DNA of 64,000 nt from Isoetes taiwanensis (taxonomy: Eukaryota > Streptophyta > Lycopodiopsida > Isoetales > Isoetaceae), in the NCBI GenBank assembly GCA_021234155.1, contig JAJEKV010000073.1, positions 2,700,001 to 2,764,000 of the forward strand, in the 5' to 3' direction. Below, in pieces: positions 47,770 through 57,489 of this stretch (position 1 is its first letter; every line of letters begins with the position of its first letter). The position numbers were made by a program, and so were the translations under genes. The notes beneath the pieces are model-generated. The model searched no databases, was not told the DNA's origin, and worked only from the letters and a program-made list of their open reading frames with translations.

Positions 47770-50213
47770 CCCTGGAATCCAAGCCCAAATCGGGAGCCAA
47801 TAAATGCACCAGTTTATTAGTACATCTTTTACCTCTTGATATATCCAACACAATTGTCCACCATATGTACATGTCCCAATCAATATACATCATCCAATAT
47901 TTATCTCTAGAAAGCATATCTAAACAACAACCAATTAGACGCTCCATAAATAAATCTACCCATAAATTCCTCAGGATAATGACACGTTTGATTTTTGGCA
48001 TATTCTGTATTTCGGGGATGAAAAAATAGGATGTTACGAAAAAAAAGAGGAAAAAATTATGGCCCAGCACTGTCGCCACGTATATTGGCAATTAGCCTCT
48101 TCTGGAGTTTCTCTGCCACAACACAGCCTCTGCAATCGGCTCTACAAGCATAGGGATTCCTGTGTGGCCTTTACAATCGGCTGTCAGGGTGCGTCTTCTC
48201 GAGCTATCCACCATAGCCAATTTTTTTTGCGCTTGCGTTGTAGCATCTAGGGCAATTCCAGACGTCTGTTTCCCGAGGTATGCTTTATGATGAATCTTAT
48301 TTTTCTAACATAAGTTGATATTACGGTTATGTTTCTCCATGGCCAGCTAGCAGATCATTGCTGTAGAGTGTATGACCTTTATGATTTGTTAGCTGTGCTA
48401 CAAATATATTGCAGTGGGTGATGTGCTAGCTATGTTTTCTGGATGGATTAGTTGGCTTTGGAAGATATAGAGTTTAAGCCATTGTATTTGCTCAAATTCA
48501 ACAGGTCTTGCATTCTTTCATCTTTTTCTTGCAATGATGACATATCTGGTAAGCGAAAAAGGGGTGCAGCTCTGCTCCATAGCAAGTCACTTCCATAGCA
48601 AGTGAGCTTCCTCTTATTGAAAATGCTTTTGCATTATTCCTTCCTTCAGTTTGATCTGCATTATATTAAAAATTCGGAGAAATATTTTTCTACTTATTGC
48701 TTTACAGTTCACAGAAGCATGTCGCTGTTATGTGATTATACTGCACTATAGATCACACAGTTTATGCATCTTAGTTGGTGATTTGACATCCACTGACATC
48801 GAGGAGACTGTAATTTATTGCGGTGGCGGTCGCCACCACAGCTATGTCGATCTTAAGAAGGCCTCCAAAGCTGTGTTATCCTAGTGGAAGCAAAAATCTT
48901 AACTGAATTTTTTTGTTGTCCATTAAATTGAAAACATGAAATTAAATTCACTAAGTTGAATAACATCGAATTAAAAATTGCATGGGTTTTGTAGAAATAT
49001 GGACATGGTGGTATGTTGGAAGATATCTTGATAGTGCATGGGTTTTATAAAAATCAATGTTAAAAGAAACGTGGAAACTACTGAAATTTTACTAAATTGC
49101 TCACTAAAAAGGAAGTTACAAAGCTGGAAACTTATTACTGAAATATGGCATATTACTCCCTAGAGATACCACATTATTATGTGCTTTTATCTTGTGGCTA
49201 ATCAAAGCAAATAGCAAATCCCATAGATGACCTTAGAGCACATTGAATCGTCTAACATATTTGTCAACAACCAATAGTTTTTAAGCGCACAAATTTTAGC
49301 ACAACAAAGTAACAAAGTAAGACCATTAATTGCAATTTTGCATTGTAAGAAAACTTATATCACAACCAGCATAGCAATCATAGGCAGTATTGAAGCAGTG
49401 TAGCTTGTACATCATATTCTCTGCAAAATCGAGCAAAAAATCGTCTAAACATTCATATTGGTTAGAAAGGTCTATCAGAAGCTCGCCTTTATATAATGAC
49501 AAAAAAATTCGCATCTTGGACTAAACGTAGTAGATGCACTCTAGACTATTCTGTTGTAAGCAAATTTAGCTAAAATGTCAAAAGGTCAATCGAGCAACAA
49601 CATCATATTGCTTCTGAGTAAAATTGCATGCTAGGTAAAGAGCATTTATTGTCATTAAAATAGCACCTGCATTCTGCCGGAAAGGGAAATAAATAGAAGC
49701 TGCATAAGCTTAGAAACATTAATATGCAGAGTAAAAAAAAGGATACGAAAAAAATGCAAGGGAACTGACGTCGAAGTGCACCGATATTCTGAGAACAAAG
49801 GCGTAAACAACTAGGTTCTAATTGAGCTCCTGAGGAACGAAATGGACGGGGAAGATTCTGGCAGATGGATTTAGATGCCTGTTGCAGATCCGCTCTGCAA
49901 ATCTCAAAAGCCCTTTGCATGCCAAATATTTGCAAAACTCCAATTTTGGCACAACGGCATTCGTAGAGTTGAAATCAAAATAAAAGAGTGCAAAGAAAAA
50001 CTCGGCTCTCTCTGAAAAGCCTGTTCATACTGAGTGTCGAAATTAAGAGAAGTTTCAGCAGAACAAACACTCAATCCAGCAAGCGGATGTTCTGCAGCAA
50101 TTGCCTTCATAAGCGAAGGACCATGGCAAAACCATCAACAATGACCTGCGCCTACGTTATACCAGGAATCGAAGCACCTTGAATTTTCAATCAAATTCAC
50201 ATCAAACGGCACT
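47770..50213. other. Stretch without recognised genes, left flank of the gypsy element
   Basis: ORFs at 48651-48884 (plus) and 49603-50110 (minus) look mildly coding but match no family I know. The last part (50160-50218) joins with 61991 onward when the retrotransposon is removed. Confidence 0.35.
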
Positions 50214-50218
50214 CCAAC
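50214..50218. repeat. Target-site duplication, left copy (CCAAC)
   Basis: CCAAC is found again at 61991-61995, directly after the 3' LTR. Confidence 0.9.
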
Positions 50219-51190
50219 TGTGACGTTCCAGCACAGTATACGGTCCCAGGACGTATACTGTACTGCCCCGTCACGCGTACACGCCACCCCGACTGACGTG
50301 TATGCCGACGTGTAGCCAGGCGGGTAGCCCCTAGGGGGCAACTTGCAAGGAGTGTGCATTTATTAATGTGCACATTTACCCATGTGCACATTTATCTAGG
50401 TGCACATTTTCCCCATGTGGACACTTTATGCCAAGTGGGCCATACCCAAGAGTGCAATTAATGTGCACATTTACCAATGTGCACATTTATTAAGGTGCAC
50501 ACCTTTCCATGTGGGCACATTTTGCCACCTAGCCATTAAAGGCAAGTGGGCCCATTCCCAATTATCCCACATGCCTAAAGGGGATAATTGGAAACCCTAG
50601 CCAACCTCCTTGTCTATTTAAGAGGGGAAACCCTAACTTGCCCATTTTTCGTTTCTAGGGTTTTAGAGCTCTGTTTTGACTGCCCCCGGGGTCAAAACCG
50701 CCTCCCAGACTCTGTCTGAGCGAATTGCCCCAGTAGTTTCCCTTGATTCGAGCAGTTTAGCAGGATGGTTGAGCTCAGGTCAGGAGGAGGAACTCAAGGA
50801 TCAGGTATTTCGTCAATTTAATAGCCTAAACCATCTTCTAGTCATTAAATCCGCAGGTTTAGCCTATTAAATTGCCCATAGCAGCCCTCTAGATCTCTAG
50901 ATACCAGACTCTAACTAAAGAACCTAACTCTATGATATAGATTAGATCTTGTTCTTTAGTTCTTCTGTGATGTATATGGATGATGTATCTCTATGAACTC
51001 CTTGTATTGGGAAGGGGAGTAGAGACCTAAAGCTTGGTAGTAGATGCTCCTAGATTAGCCTCTCTAGCACACTATAGATTCGGCCTGTGTACAAGAGCCA
51101 CACCTGGTTGTGGGTGAAGGGGCCAGACTGGCTTAGAAGGAGGTTCGTGTCCTGACCCTTGAATGATCCCTCTGGTGTGTAAGGCCTACG
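50219..51190 (+). repeat. Gypsy 5' LTR, truncated
   Basis: It aligns with 60324-61295. Identity ends at GGCCTAC (51184-51190): the 3' LTR goes on with CGGGGATCA, while here a coding sequence follows. A TATA-like CTATTTAAG lies near 50613. Confidence 0.9.
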
Positions 51191-52209
51191 AGGAGGAAAG
51201 GAGGAGCAAGGAGGAACAGGAGCAGAAGGGACAGCCAACCGTCGAGGAACAACTCGAAGCTTGGCCCCGTCTGCAGGAAGCTGAGGAGCGGGAGGAGCAG
51301 CGGCAGCCGAAACTTAGCCCCGCTGAAGAAGCAGACCTCGCGGCGTTCATCAGCAAGTATGAAGCCAAAGAGCGCCGCCGAGAGAGGAAGACCAAGAGAC
51401 GGGAGGACGAGCCAACCACAGCCGGCGAGCCGAAGATCAAGGCGGGCAAGAGAACAGTTGTGAAGGTTGGTAAGCGTGCGAAAGGTCCCGTCATCAATGA
51501 GCCATCAGGCGAGCAGACCCCGCCTTCTACTGACGACTTGGACGAAGATTACGTCCCCAACACTGAGGGGGCAAGCTCTTCAAAACCCCCGGTCATGGAG
51601 AAGGAAGTACCCGAGCAGGTGGCACCTGAGCAGGAGCAGCCCGGGCAGGCGCCGAAGCCCCCACCATTCCCGACGTGGGATAGGGTCAAAGCCCCACGGC
51701 CACAACGGGAGGCGTACGTGATAGACCCCGTCAAGGTCTATCAGAAGAAGATCAAGGAGCACAACGCTTACATGGCGAAGTGGGAGGCATACAACACTTA
51801 CTACCAGGAGCACAGGGTGAGAACAATTGAAGGCGGACGCCCGACAAAAAGTCAGACCCTGAAGCCGCCCCCACCGAAGCCCAAGCCTCCCAGAGCACCA
51901 GGAAAGAAGCGGACCAACAGCAAGCAGAAGGAGCAGAGAGCCCTCAAGGAAATCTGGCACTTCCAGCGAAGTTATGGACTCTTGATCCCCCGGGCACCGT
52001 TTCAACGCTTGGTCCGAGAGGTTATGCAAGAGTATAACACAGACATGCGGGTGACCGGCGAAATGTTGCTGTGCCTACAGGAGGCAGCAGAGCAAAAACT
52101 GGTGCAGCACTTTGAAGATTCGACGGCCTGCACAGTTCACGCGAAGAGGGTCACACTCATGAGATAGGATATGCATCTGGCTAGACACATCAAGGGAGAA
52201 CGCCCTTGA
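51163..52209 (+). pseudogene. Retrotransposon ORF1: histone H3-like protein with long N-terminal extension
   Basis: The ORF opens with an ATG inside the LTR remnant (51163) and reads 334 codons to TAG (52165). Residues 1-90 are highly charged (EEERRSKEEQ). Next are a basic stretch (KAGKRTVVKVGKRAKGP), an acidic and Ser/Pro part, and a proline-rich linker (KPPPPKPKPP). From about residue 259 it is a histone H3 fold: ALKEIWHFQRSYGLLIP (alpha N), FQRLVREVMQEYNTDMR (alpha 1), LQEAAEQKLVQHFED (alpha 2), HAKRVTLMR (into alpha 3). By eye roughly half of 74 positions equal canonical H3, without gaps. ALKEIxHFQ, LLIP and TLMR recall CENH3, but loop 1 has H3 length. The same frame continues after TAG with DMHLARHIKGERP to TGA (52207), matching the H3 C-terminus, so TAG replaces one codon. 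The true N-terminus may be lost in the LTR deletion. Confidence 0.88.
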
Positions 52210-52353
52210 ACTTTTGTAAATAATGAAAAATTTTTGTTAATATAAAGAATTTTTGTGTAAATAATGTGTCCAATCTTGCTTAACTAGGTTAAGATATTGA
52301 ATTCTAGCTTTTGTTTTGATCAAATTGGACTTTTTGAGCAAAATTGAGACGAT

Positions 52354-52420
52354 GTCTCACACGTCGCACCAGGACAGAAAATGAGAATCTCATTTTCGGG
52401 CTGGGCGCAACGTGTGAGAC
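52354..52420. repeat. Hairpin 1 upstream of ORF2
   Basis: A 67-bp imperfect inverted repeat: GTCTCACACGTCGCACC pairs with GGGCGCAACGTGTGAGAC, continuing through AGAAAATGAGA and TCTCATTTTC. Paired arms are about 32 bp with a handful of mismatches. Confidence 0.85.
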
Positions 52421-52553
52421 CATGCCCCAAAAATGCCCAAAACAGCTCCAAATCGACCAAATAAGGGGTCAATTATGCCTATCTCGACGAGTCCAGTAGA
52501 ATTACACCCTTAGATCACCCAAATTGATCAAGTTTAGCCCATTTAGAGCCCAT

Positions 52554-52620
52554 GTCTCACACGTCGCGCCAGGGCAGAAAATGAACTTTTCATTATCGGT
52601 CTGGGCGCAACGTGTGAGAC
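52554..52620. repeat. Hairpin 2 upstream of ORF2
   Basis: Same length and arms as hairpin 1, exactly 200 bp further on (GTCTCACACGTCGCGCC pairing with GGGCGCAACGTGTGAGAC). The inner part has diverged more. Confidence 0.85.
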
Positions 52621-52811
52621 CTCGCAGCATTTTCTTCACCATGCCATATCCAAATCATCTCCAGTTTCTTGCAATAGGTTCATTAGTCCATCTTAGCATG
52701 CTCAAACCCTAAAAGTAGTCTTCAAACTCTCAATTGCACCTCTTAATAGATCAGAATCGCCCAATCCCCGTAAATTCCAGGTCATCCAAAAATTAGGGTT
52801 TTTTCCTTTTC

Positions 52812-52819
52812 TATAAATA
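52812..52819 (+). promoter_or_regulatory. TATA box candidate before ORF2
   Basis: TATAAATA in the context TTTTCTATAAATAGG, 115 bp before the ORF2 start and after the hairpin pair. Its strength and spacing suit a plant RNA polymerase II promoter, which would make ORF2 a separate transcription unit. This is inferred from sequence only. Confidence 0.5.
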
Positions 52820-52933
52820 GGTCCCCCATTTCTCATTTAGCACCCTAGAAGTTTGCTCTCCACTGTTTAGGCGATCTTCCAGCTCCCTGAGGCGCTTCTG
52901 CATCCGTTTGATACTCTCTTCTTCGCTAGATAA

Positions 52934-54460
52934 ATGGCCACTGCTGACTTCAGGCGATGGTACAGCGCCAGTGCCCATGCTGCCGAGGCGGATGTCAATG
53001 ACATCTTCCGAGTCTTTGGGAAGGAAATAGATGTTCAAGCCACTCTGAATGCAACCCCAGCATACAGACAAGTTTTAGCAGAGTTCCAAGCTAGGGTAGG
53101 ACCCTCCCTCGTCCAGCTCCCCCCTTGCATAGGCTATTTTGTTCCCCGCCCATCCCTTCAAACAGCCTTGGGTGATGTCCCGAACATCGCCAAGTACTTA
53201 ACCAACAAGGCGCAGAGGCTGCCAGACTACATAGTCCTGACAGTTAACAGGACCAAGTATTTCTCTTACACCGCCGCCCTAGCTATTTTCCTATCCCACC
53301 GTGCCGAAAACCCAATGGGGGCAACCTCTATCCCTCCGATGGAGGTGGACCCCATAGCAGCCCAAGCAACAGAGCAGATGCTCTTGCAGTACCAGCAGGA
53401 GCAAGAAGGAAGAGAAGAAGAAGAGGAGTCGGGCGACAAAGAGTACACGGAGCTCGACTCAGACGAAGAATGGCGCCAAGCAGAGGAGGAGCTGGCCAAC
53501 ATCGAGCGGAGCCGGCAGACCCTCAGAATTGCTCCCCCACTTGGGCTAGGCATCACAAGCCTAGCCCCCATCATCATCAACGGAGAGGAGTATTTACTCC
53601 TCAGTGACATCCAGAACCTTCCTGAATGCAGGGAGAGGGAGCTCAGACTTGATGAGTTGCTGCACCAGCTACGGCAGCAACCAGAAATGGACGACTTCAT
53701 CATCCGAGGAGCCTCAGACTTCCCGTTTCAAGTGCGAGAAGCCGACACCTACACAGGGGAGTCGACTTCTGATATCCAGGCCTACAGCAGCATAAGACAG
53801 GTTATGGAGGCCGGAGACCTGCCATCGGAAGAAGAGTTCCTCGCCATCCAGGAACGGATGGGGATCAGAGGCAAGACCACCAGCATCTTGATGCCGAGCC
53901 CCTCGACACCACCTCCAGCAAGAGGAGCAGGAATCGACATCAGGCGAGTCGACTCTACAATTGCAGACTACCGAGAGCTGACTGAGATAGAGGTCGACGA
54001 CTACGCTGGACGGCATAGAGCGGGAGGCCAAACAAGTGGAGAATCATCTGCGACACACAACGACAGGTCGCTGAGGTACTACCTGCCCCTGCTGCTGGAT
54101 GGGAGAATAGCGGTGATACACCGCAAATTCAGCCCACGAGGTGAAGAAGGAGTGTTCATGCTTATTGCACTCTCAGACTTCGGCAGGCATGCTCGAATAG
54201 CGGCAAATGTCGACTATGCTGTCCTAGTGAAGAGAGCAATGGCACTTGACCTCTTTGACTTCGCCGTGCCCTACCGACGGCAGGGAAGATTGGCAATAAC
54301 CGCGGCCTACACCTCCGACCGCAGGGTGGAAGAGTTGGTGGCGGCCTTGCAGGGCGGGACGTCGACCAATGTCCTTAGGAACTTGGGAGGCTCGATAGGA
54401 ACGGCCCAAGTTAAGAAGTTCCTAGAGGACAACCCATCTTACCGGCGATTTCAAGATTAA
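52934..54460 (+). CDS. Retrotransposon ORF2: 508-aa protein of unknown function
   Basis: The ORF is intact, 508 codons, starting MATADFRRWYSASAHAAEAD. It has no stop or frameshift, although pol nearby has both. Visible parts: an ordered-looking N-terminal domain (residues about 20-130, with VNDIFRVFGKEIDV and PDYIVLTVNRTKYF), a strongly acidic glutamate-rich segment (about 157-191, GREEEEESGDKEYTEL), a middle part with a REREL helix, a Ser/Pro linker, and a C-terminal domain (about 385-508, with SLRYYLPLLLDGRIAVIHRK and VFMLIALSDFGRHARIAANV). I do not recognise any domain: no zinc knuckle, protease or polymerase motif, signal peptide or membrane span. The acidic segment recalls histone-binding proteins, and its neighbour is a histone-like ORF; a chaperone role is speculation. 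It could instead be a second structural or envelope-unrelated accessory protein. Confidence 0.75.
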   Translation: MATADFRRWYSASAHAAEADVNDIFRVFGKEIDVQATLNATPAYRQVLAEFQARVGPSLVQLPPCIGYFVPRPSLQTALGDVPNIAKYLTNKAQRLPDYIVLTVNRTKYFSYTAALAIFLSHRAENPMGATSIPPMEVDPIAAQATEQMLLQYQQEQEGREEEEESGDKEYTELDSDEEWRQAEEELANIERSRQTLRIAPPLGLGITSLAPIIINGEEYLLLSDIQNLPECRERELRLDELLHQLRQQPEMDDFIIRGASDFPFQVREADTYTGESTSDIQAYSSIRQVMEAGDLPSEEEFLAIQERMGIRGKTTSILMPSPSTPPPARGAGIDIRRVDSTIADYRELTEIEVDDYAGRHRAGGQTSGESSATHNDRSLRYYLPLLLDGRIAVIHRKFSPRGEEGVFMLIALSDFGRHARIAANVDYAVLVKRAMALDLFDFAVPYRRQGRLAITAAYTSDRRVEELVAALQGGTSTNVLRNLGGSIGTAQVKKFLEDNPSYRRFQD

Positions 54461-54678
54461 TAGACTCTTGATCCCGAAGATTTTGTACTAAAATATTATA
54501 TAATATAAATATAATTTCCCTTGCACTTTAAATGTTTTGTTGATGTATTTTGTTCCACAACTATGCCAACAAACCACATATAATGCAAGAGAACGAGTAA
54601 AACTAACCATATAGCCATGATTTACTTGTGTATGCAGCTAGAGGCCTAGGCTCAGGAGAACGACAACGCCGAGACAAC

Positions 54679-57489
54679 ATGGAAGAACAGAGTCCGCCCA
54701 GGCCACCCCCGGCAAGGAACCTGTTTGAGGAATTTGGACCCATGACCCCAGAAGAGGAAATATCACAGATGAGAACAGACCTTGAGCAGATAAAGGCTTT
54801 GCTGGCCGCACAAGCAGGAGTGGGTTCGGTGGGCAATGCTCAGTTGCCTCAAGCATCAGCTCGGAAAACAGGAAGGGACAAGAAGAGGAGCAAGAGAAGG
54901 AGGTCCTCCAGCTCGGAATCCTCTGACTCAAGCTCCGATTCGGACTCTGACTCCGAGGAAGAGGAAGAGCAGGCCCAGGACCGAACAAATGGAAGGCTGA
55001 GGAACACTGCAGATGGAAGGCAGAGGGATACCACAGATGGACGACAAAGGGACACAAGAACCTCTGATTACCAGAAGAAGGTAGACTCGGCATTGGAAAA
55101 TGTTTGGAAGGCCAGGAAGCTCGAGCAATTCTCAGGCGAGAACAGGTCAGGCATGGAGGCAGAGGCTTGGCTCGATGAGATGAGTGAATATGGCAACGCT
55201 TATGGTATGAAGGACAAGGATAAAGGCAGGGTGGCAACAGCCAACCTGAAAGGAGCAACACGTATTTGGTGGAAGGGGTATGCAAAGGCCCATGGCTTGA
55301 GCAGGGATGCTTGCAGGTTCAGGAAGTTTGCTAAAGCCTTCAAGCGCCATTACGTCCCAAGAGAGCACAAGTCCAGCATGATGCAGCAGTTCTATAGGCT
55401 GCAACAGGGAAACAAATCAGTCCAGAAATATACAAGGGAATTCATGAGGCTAAGGCTTTATGTGCCAAAGTTGGGCGAAAAGCATGCAGTGGAAAGCTAT
55501 ATTGAGGGGCTGAATGATGAGATCCGCAAGCTTGTAAGGGCAATAAACCCTAAGACAGTATCAGAAGCAGAGTCCAAGGCAATAAGTTTGCAAGGAACAG
55601 GACCTCAGAATAGCGGGCAGAGGCAGCAGTATTATCAGGACAAAGGCAAGGCAACAGGGAGTTATAGCCCTAGGGCAGCTAGCCCAGGCCCAGCTAGAGC
55701 CCCGTATGGTGGCAACCAGGGGAAGCAACAGGAAAAGAAGCAGGTGTCCTTCAAGGACAAGCAGGAGGGGTCAAACTACTCCAAAGCAGTGCGATCCTTT
55801 TTGCAGGCTATGCCCAAGGAAAAGAGACAGGAGTGCATAGAAAAGCAGCTTTGCTTCAGGTGCTTCCAGCCAGGCCATAGGACAGCGAACTGCCCCTACG
55901 TCATGAGTGCAGCGCTAGCGGAGTTGGGAGATTGGGACACTCCGTCTGACGACGACGGCGAAGCATCCCGCGACTACATTCAGGGTGAGTGTCATATCTT
56001 TGCCGCAATAGATACAGAGCAAGCAGAGAGCCAGTATAAAGTAATTTCTACACTAGGGAAGGCCAAGGCCAAGTCTTTCATAGTCCTGATAGACTCGGGA
56101 AGTAGCCATAACTTTGCATCCCCCAGAATGGTTGAAATGTTGAAGTTGAAACCACTAAAGTCGAAGCCAAGGCCCGTCGTCTTAGCAAGTGGAGCAGTAA
56201 GGCAGACGGCAGGTAAGAGAATTAACTTCGACATCGACTTGCCAGGGATTAATATCCAGATGGGGGCAGAGGTAATGGGCATTGGCAAGTATGACCTGAT
56301 CATAGGAATGGAGTATCTTGGACCAGCAGGGGCCATCATCGATTGTGGGAAGCGGAAGGTGACCTTCCCAACCCCCGACGGCAAGATCATTGAGATCACA
56401 GGTAAAGAAGTTGTTCCCATCATGCAGTGTATGTCTTCTAAGCGGCTGTTCAAGTGCATCAAGAGCGAGCAGGTAGCTTACATCTTCAAGCTTGAGATTG
56501 AAGAGCCGGAGTTGGAGGAAAGCAAAGAAGACAAGGGACTCAGCAAGTTGCCGAAGCAAATAGCTAAGTTGATCACGGAATTCCACGATCTCTTTCCAGA
56601 CGAGATCGAGCACCTCCCTCCTTACAGGGGAGTCGAGTGTGAGATAGCACTCGAACCAGGGACCAAGCCGACAAGTAAGGCCCCATACAGAATGACGACG
56701 CAAGAGTTGACGGAGCTAAAGAAGCAATTGCAGGAGTTGCTCGACCTAGGTTTCATTAGACCTAGCGTCTCGCCGTTTGGAGCACCCATTCTTTTTGTAA
56801 AGAAGAAGGATGGTAGCTTGAGGATGTGCATAGACTATAGGCAGTTGAACAAGCACACCATCAAGAACAAGTATGCGCTCCCCAGATCAGATGACTTGAT
56901 GGATCAGCTCCAAGGTGCAAAGGTCTTCTCCAAAATAGACTTAAGGTCAGGATATCATCAGATCCGGATAAAGGAAGAAGATATCCATAAAACTGCCTTC
57001 AGAACGTGGTATGGGCACTTTGAGTTTACGGTAATGCCTTTCGACTTATCGAATGCCCCCGCGACATTCATGAGGCTCATGAACGACATCTTCAGGGAGT
57101 TCTTAGACACCTTTGTGATTGTATTCTTTGACGACATTTTGGTGTATAGCAGATCCCTTGAAGAACACGTACAACACTTGAGGAGAGTGCTGGAGAAGTT
57201 GAAGAGGCACCAGTTGTGCGCCAAGTTGTCGAAGTGTCACTTCGCAACGGAGAAGGTGGAATACCTGGGTCATGTGATCTCAGCAGAAGGAATTTCGACA
57301 GATCCTGCCAAGATTGAAGCTGTCATTCAGTGGCCGGCACCGAAGAATGTGCATGAGGTCAGAAGTTTTCTCGGCCTAGCAGGGTACTACAAGAAGTTCG
57401 TGAAGAACTTTGCTAAGATAGCGGCCCCGCTAACAGACTTGACAAGGGCGGAGAAGGTGAAAGATTGGGCAGAGCAGGATAAGCCCTAG
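54679..57489 (+). CDS. Gypsy gag-protease-RT (frame ends at a shift)
   Basis: The first ATG is 54679 ([20 protein letters not shown]); the frame is open earlier and a possible splice acceptor (GTATGCAG, 54636) precedes it. Gag: a Ser/Asp/Glu tract (54905-54975), then [20 protein letters not shown] and [10 protein letters not shown] (55100-55600). Zinc knuckle [15 protein letters not shown] (about 55853-55897). Protease [16 protein letters not shown] (about 56080-56125). RT from 56580: [49 protein letters not shown] (about 57118-57160), and [20 protein letters not shown]. All catalytic aspartates are there. The frame stops at TAG (57487) one base out of register with the RNase H that follows, so Gag-Pol is interrupted. 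Confidence 0.9.
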   Translation: MEEQSPPRPPPARNLFEEFGPMTPEEEISQMRTDLEQIKALLAAQAGVGSVGNAQLPQASARKTGRDKKRSKRRRSSSSESSDSSSDSDSDSEEEEEQAQDRTNGRLRNTADGRQRDTTDGRQRDTRTSDYQKKVDSALENVWKARKLEQFSGENRSGMEAEAWLDEMSEYGNAYGMKDKDKGRVATANLKGATRIWWKGYAKAHGLSRDACRFRKFAKAFKRHYVPREHKSSMMQQFYRLQQGNKSVQKYTREFMRLRLYVPKLGEKHAVESYIEGLNDEIRKLVRAINPKTVSEAESKAISLQGTGPQNSGQRQQYYQDKGKATGSYSPRAASPGPARAPYGGNQGKQQEKKQVSFKDKQEGSNYSKAVRSFLQAMPKEKRQECIEKQLCFRCFQPGHRTANCPYVMSAALAELGDWDTPSDDDGEASRDYIQGECHIFAAIDTEQAESQYKVISTLGKAKAKSFIVLIDSGSSHNFASPRMVEMLKLKPLKSKPRPVVLASGAVRQTAGKRINFDIDLPGINIQMGAEVMGIGKYDLIIGMEYLGPAGAIIDCGKRKVTFPTPDGKIIEITGKEVVPIMQCMSSKRLFKCIKSEQVAYIFKLEIEEPELEESKEDKGLSKLPKQIAKLITEFHDLFPDEIEHLPPYRGVECEIALEPGTKPTSKAPYRMTTQELTELKKQLQELLDLGFIRPSVSPFGAPILFVKKKDGSLRMCIDYRQLNKHTIKNKYALPRSDDLMDQLQGAKVFSKIDLRSGYHQIRIKEEDIHKTAFRTWYGHFEFTVMPFDLSNAPATFMRLMNDIFREFLDTFVIVFFDDILVYSRSLEEHVQHLRRVLEKLKRHQLCAKLSKCHFATEKVEYLGHVISAEGISTDPAKIEAVIQWPAPKNVHEVRSFLGLAGYYKKFVKNFAKIAAPLTDLTRAEKVKDWAEQDKP

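Noticed and set aside
50400-50870. Small ORFs in the gypsy LTR, repeated at 60505-60975
   Set aside because: Identical by descent of the LTRs, in a region of promoter and leader; no protein family pattern.
51186-56831. Antisense ORFs of 60-215 codons across ORF1, ORF2 and gag-pol
   Set aside because: They are shadows of GC-rich sense coding sequence and show no domains.
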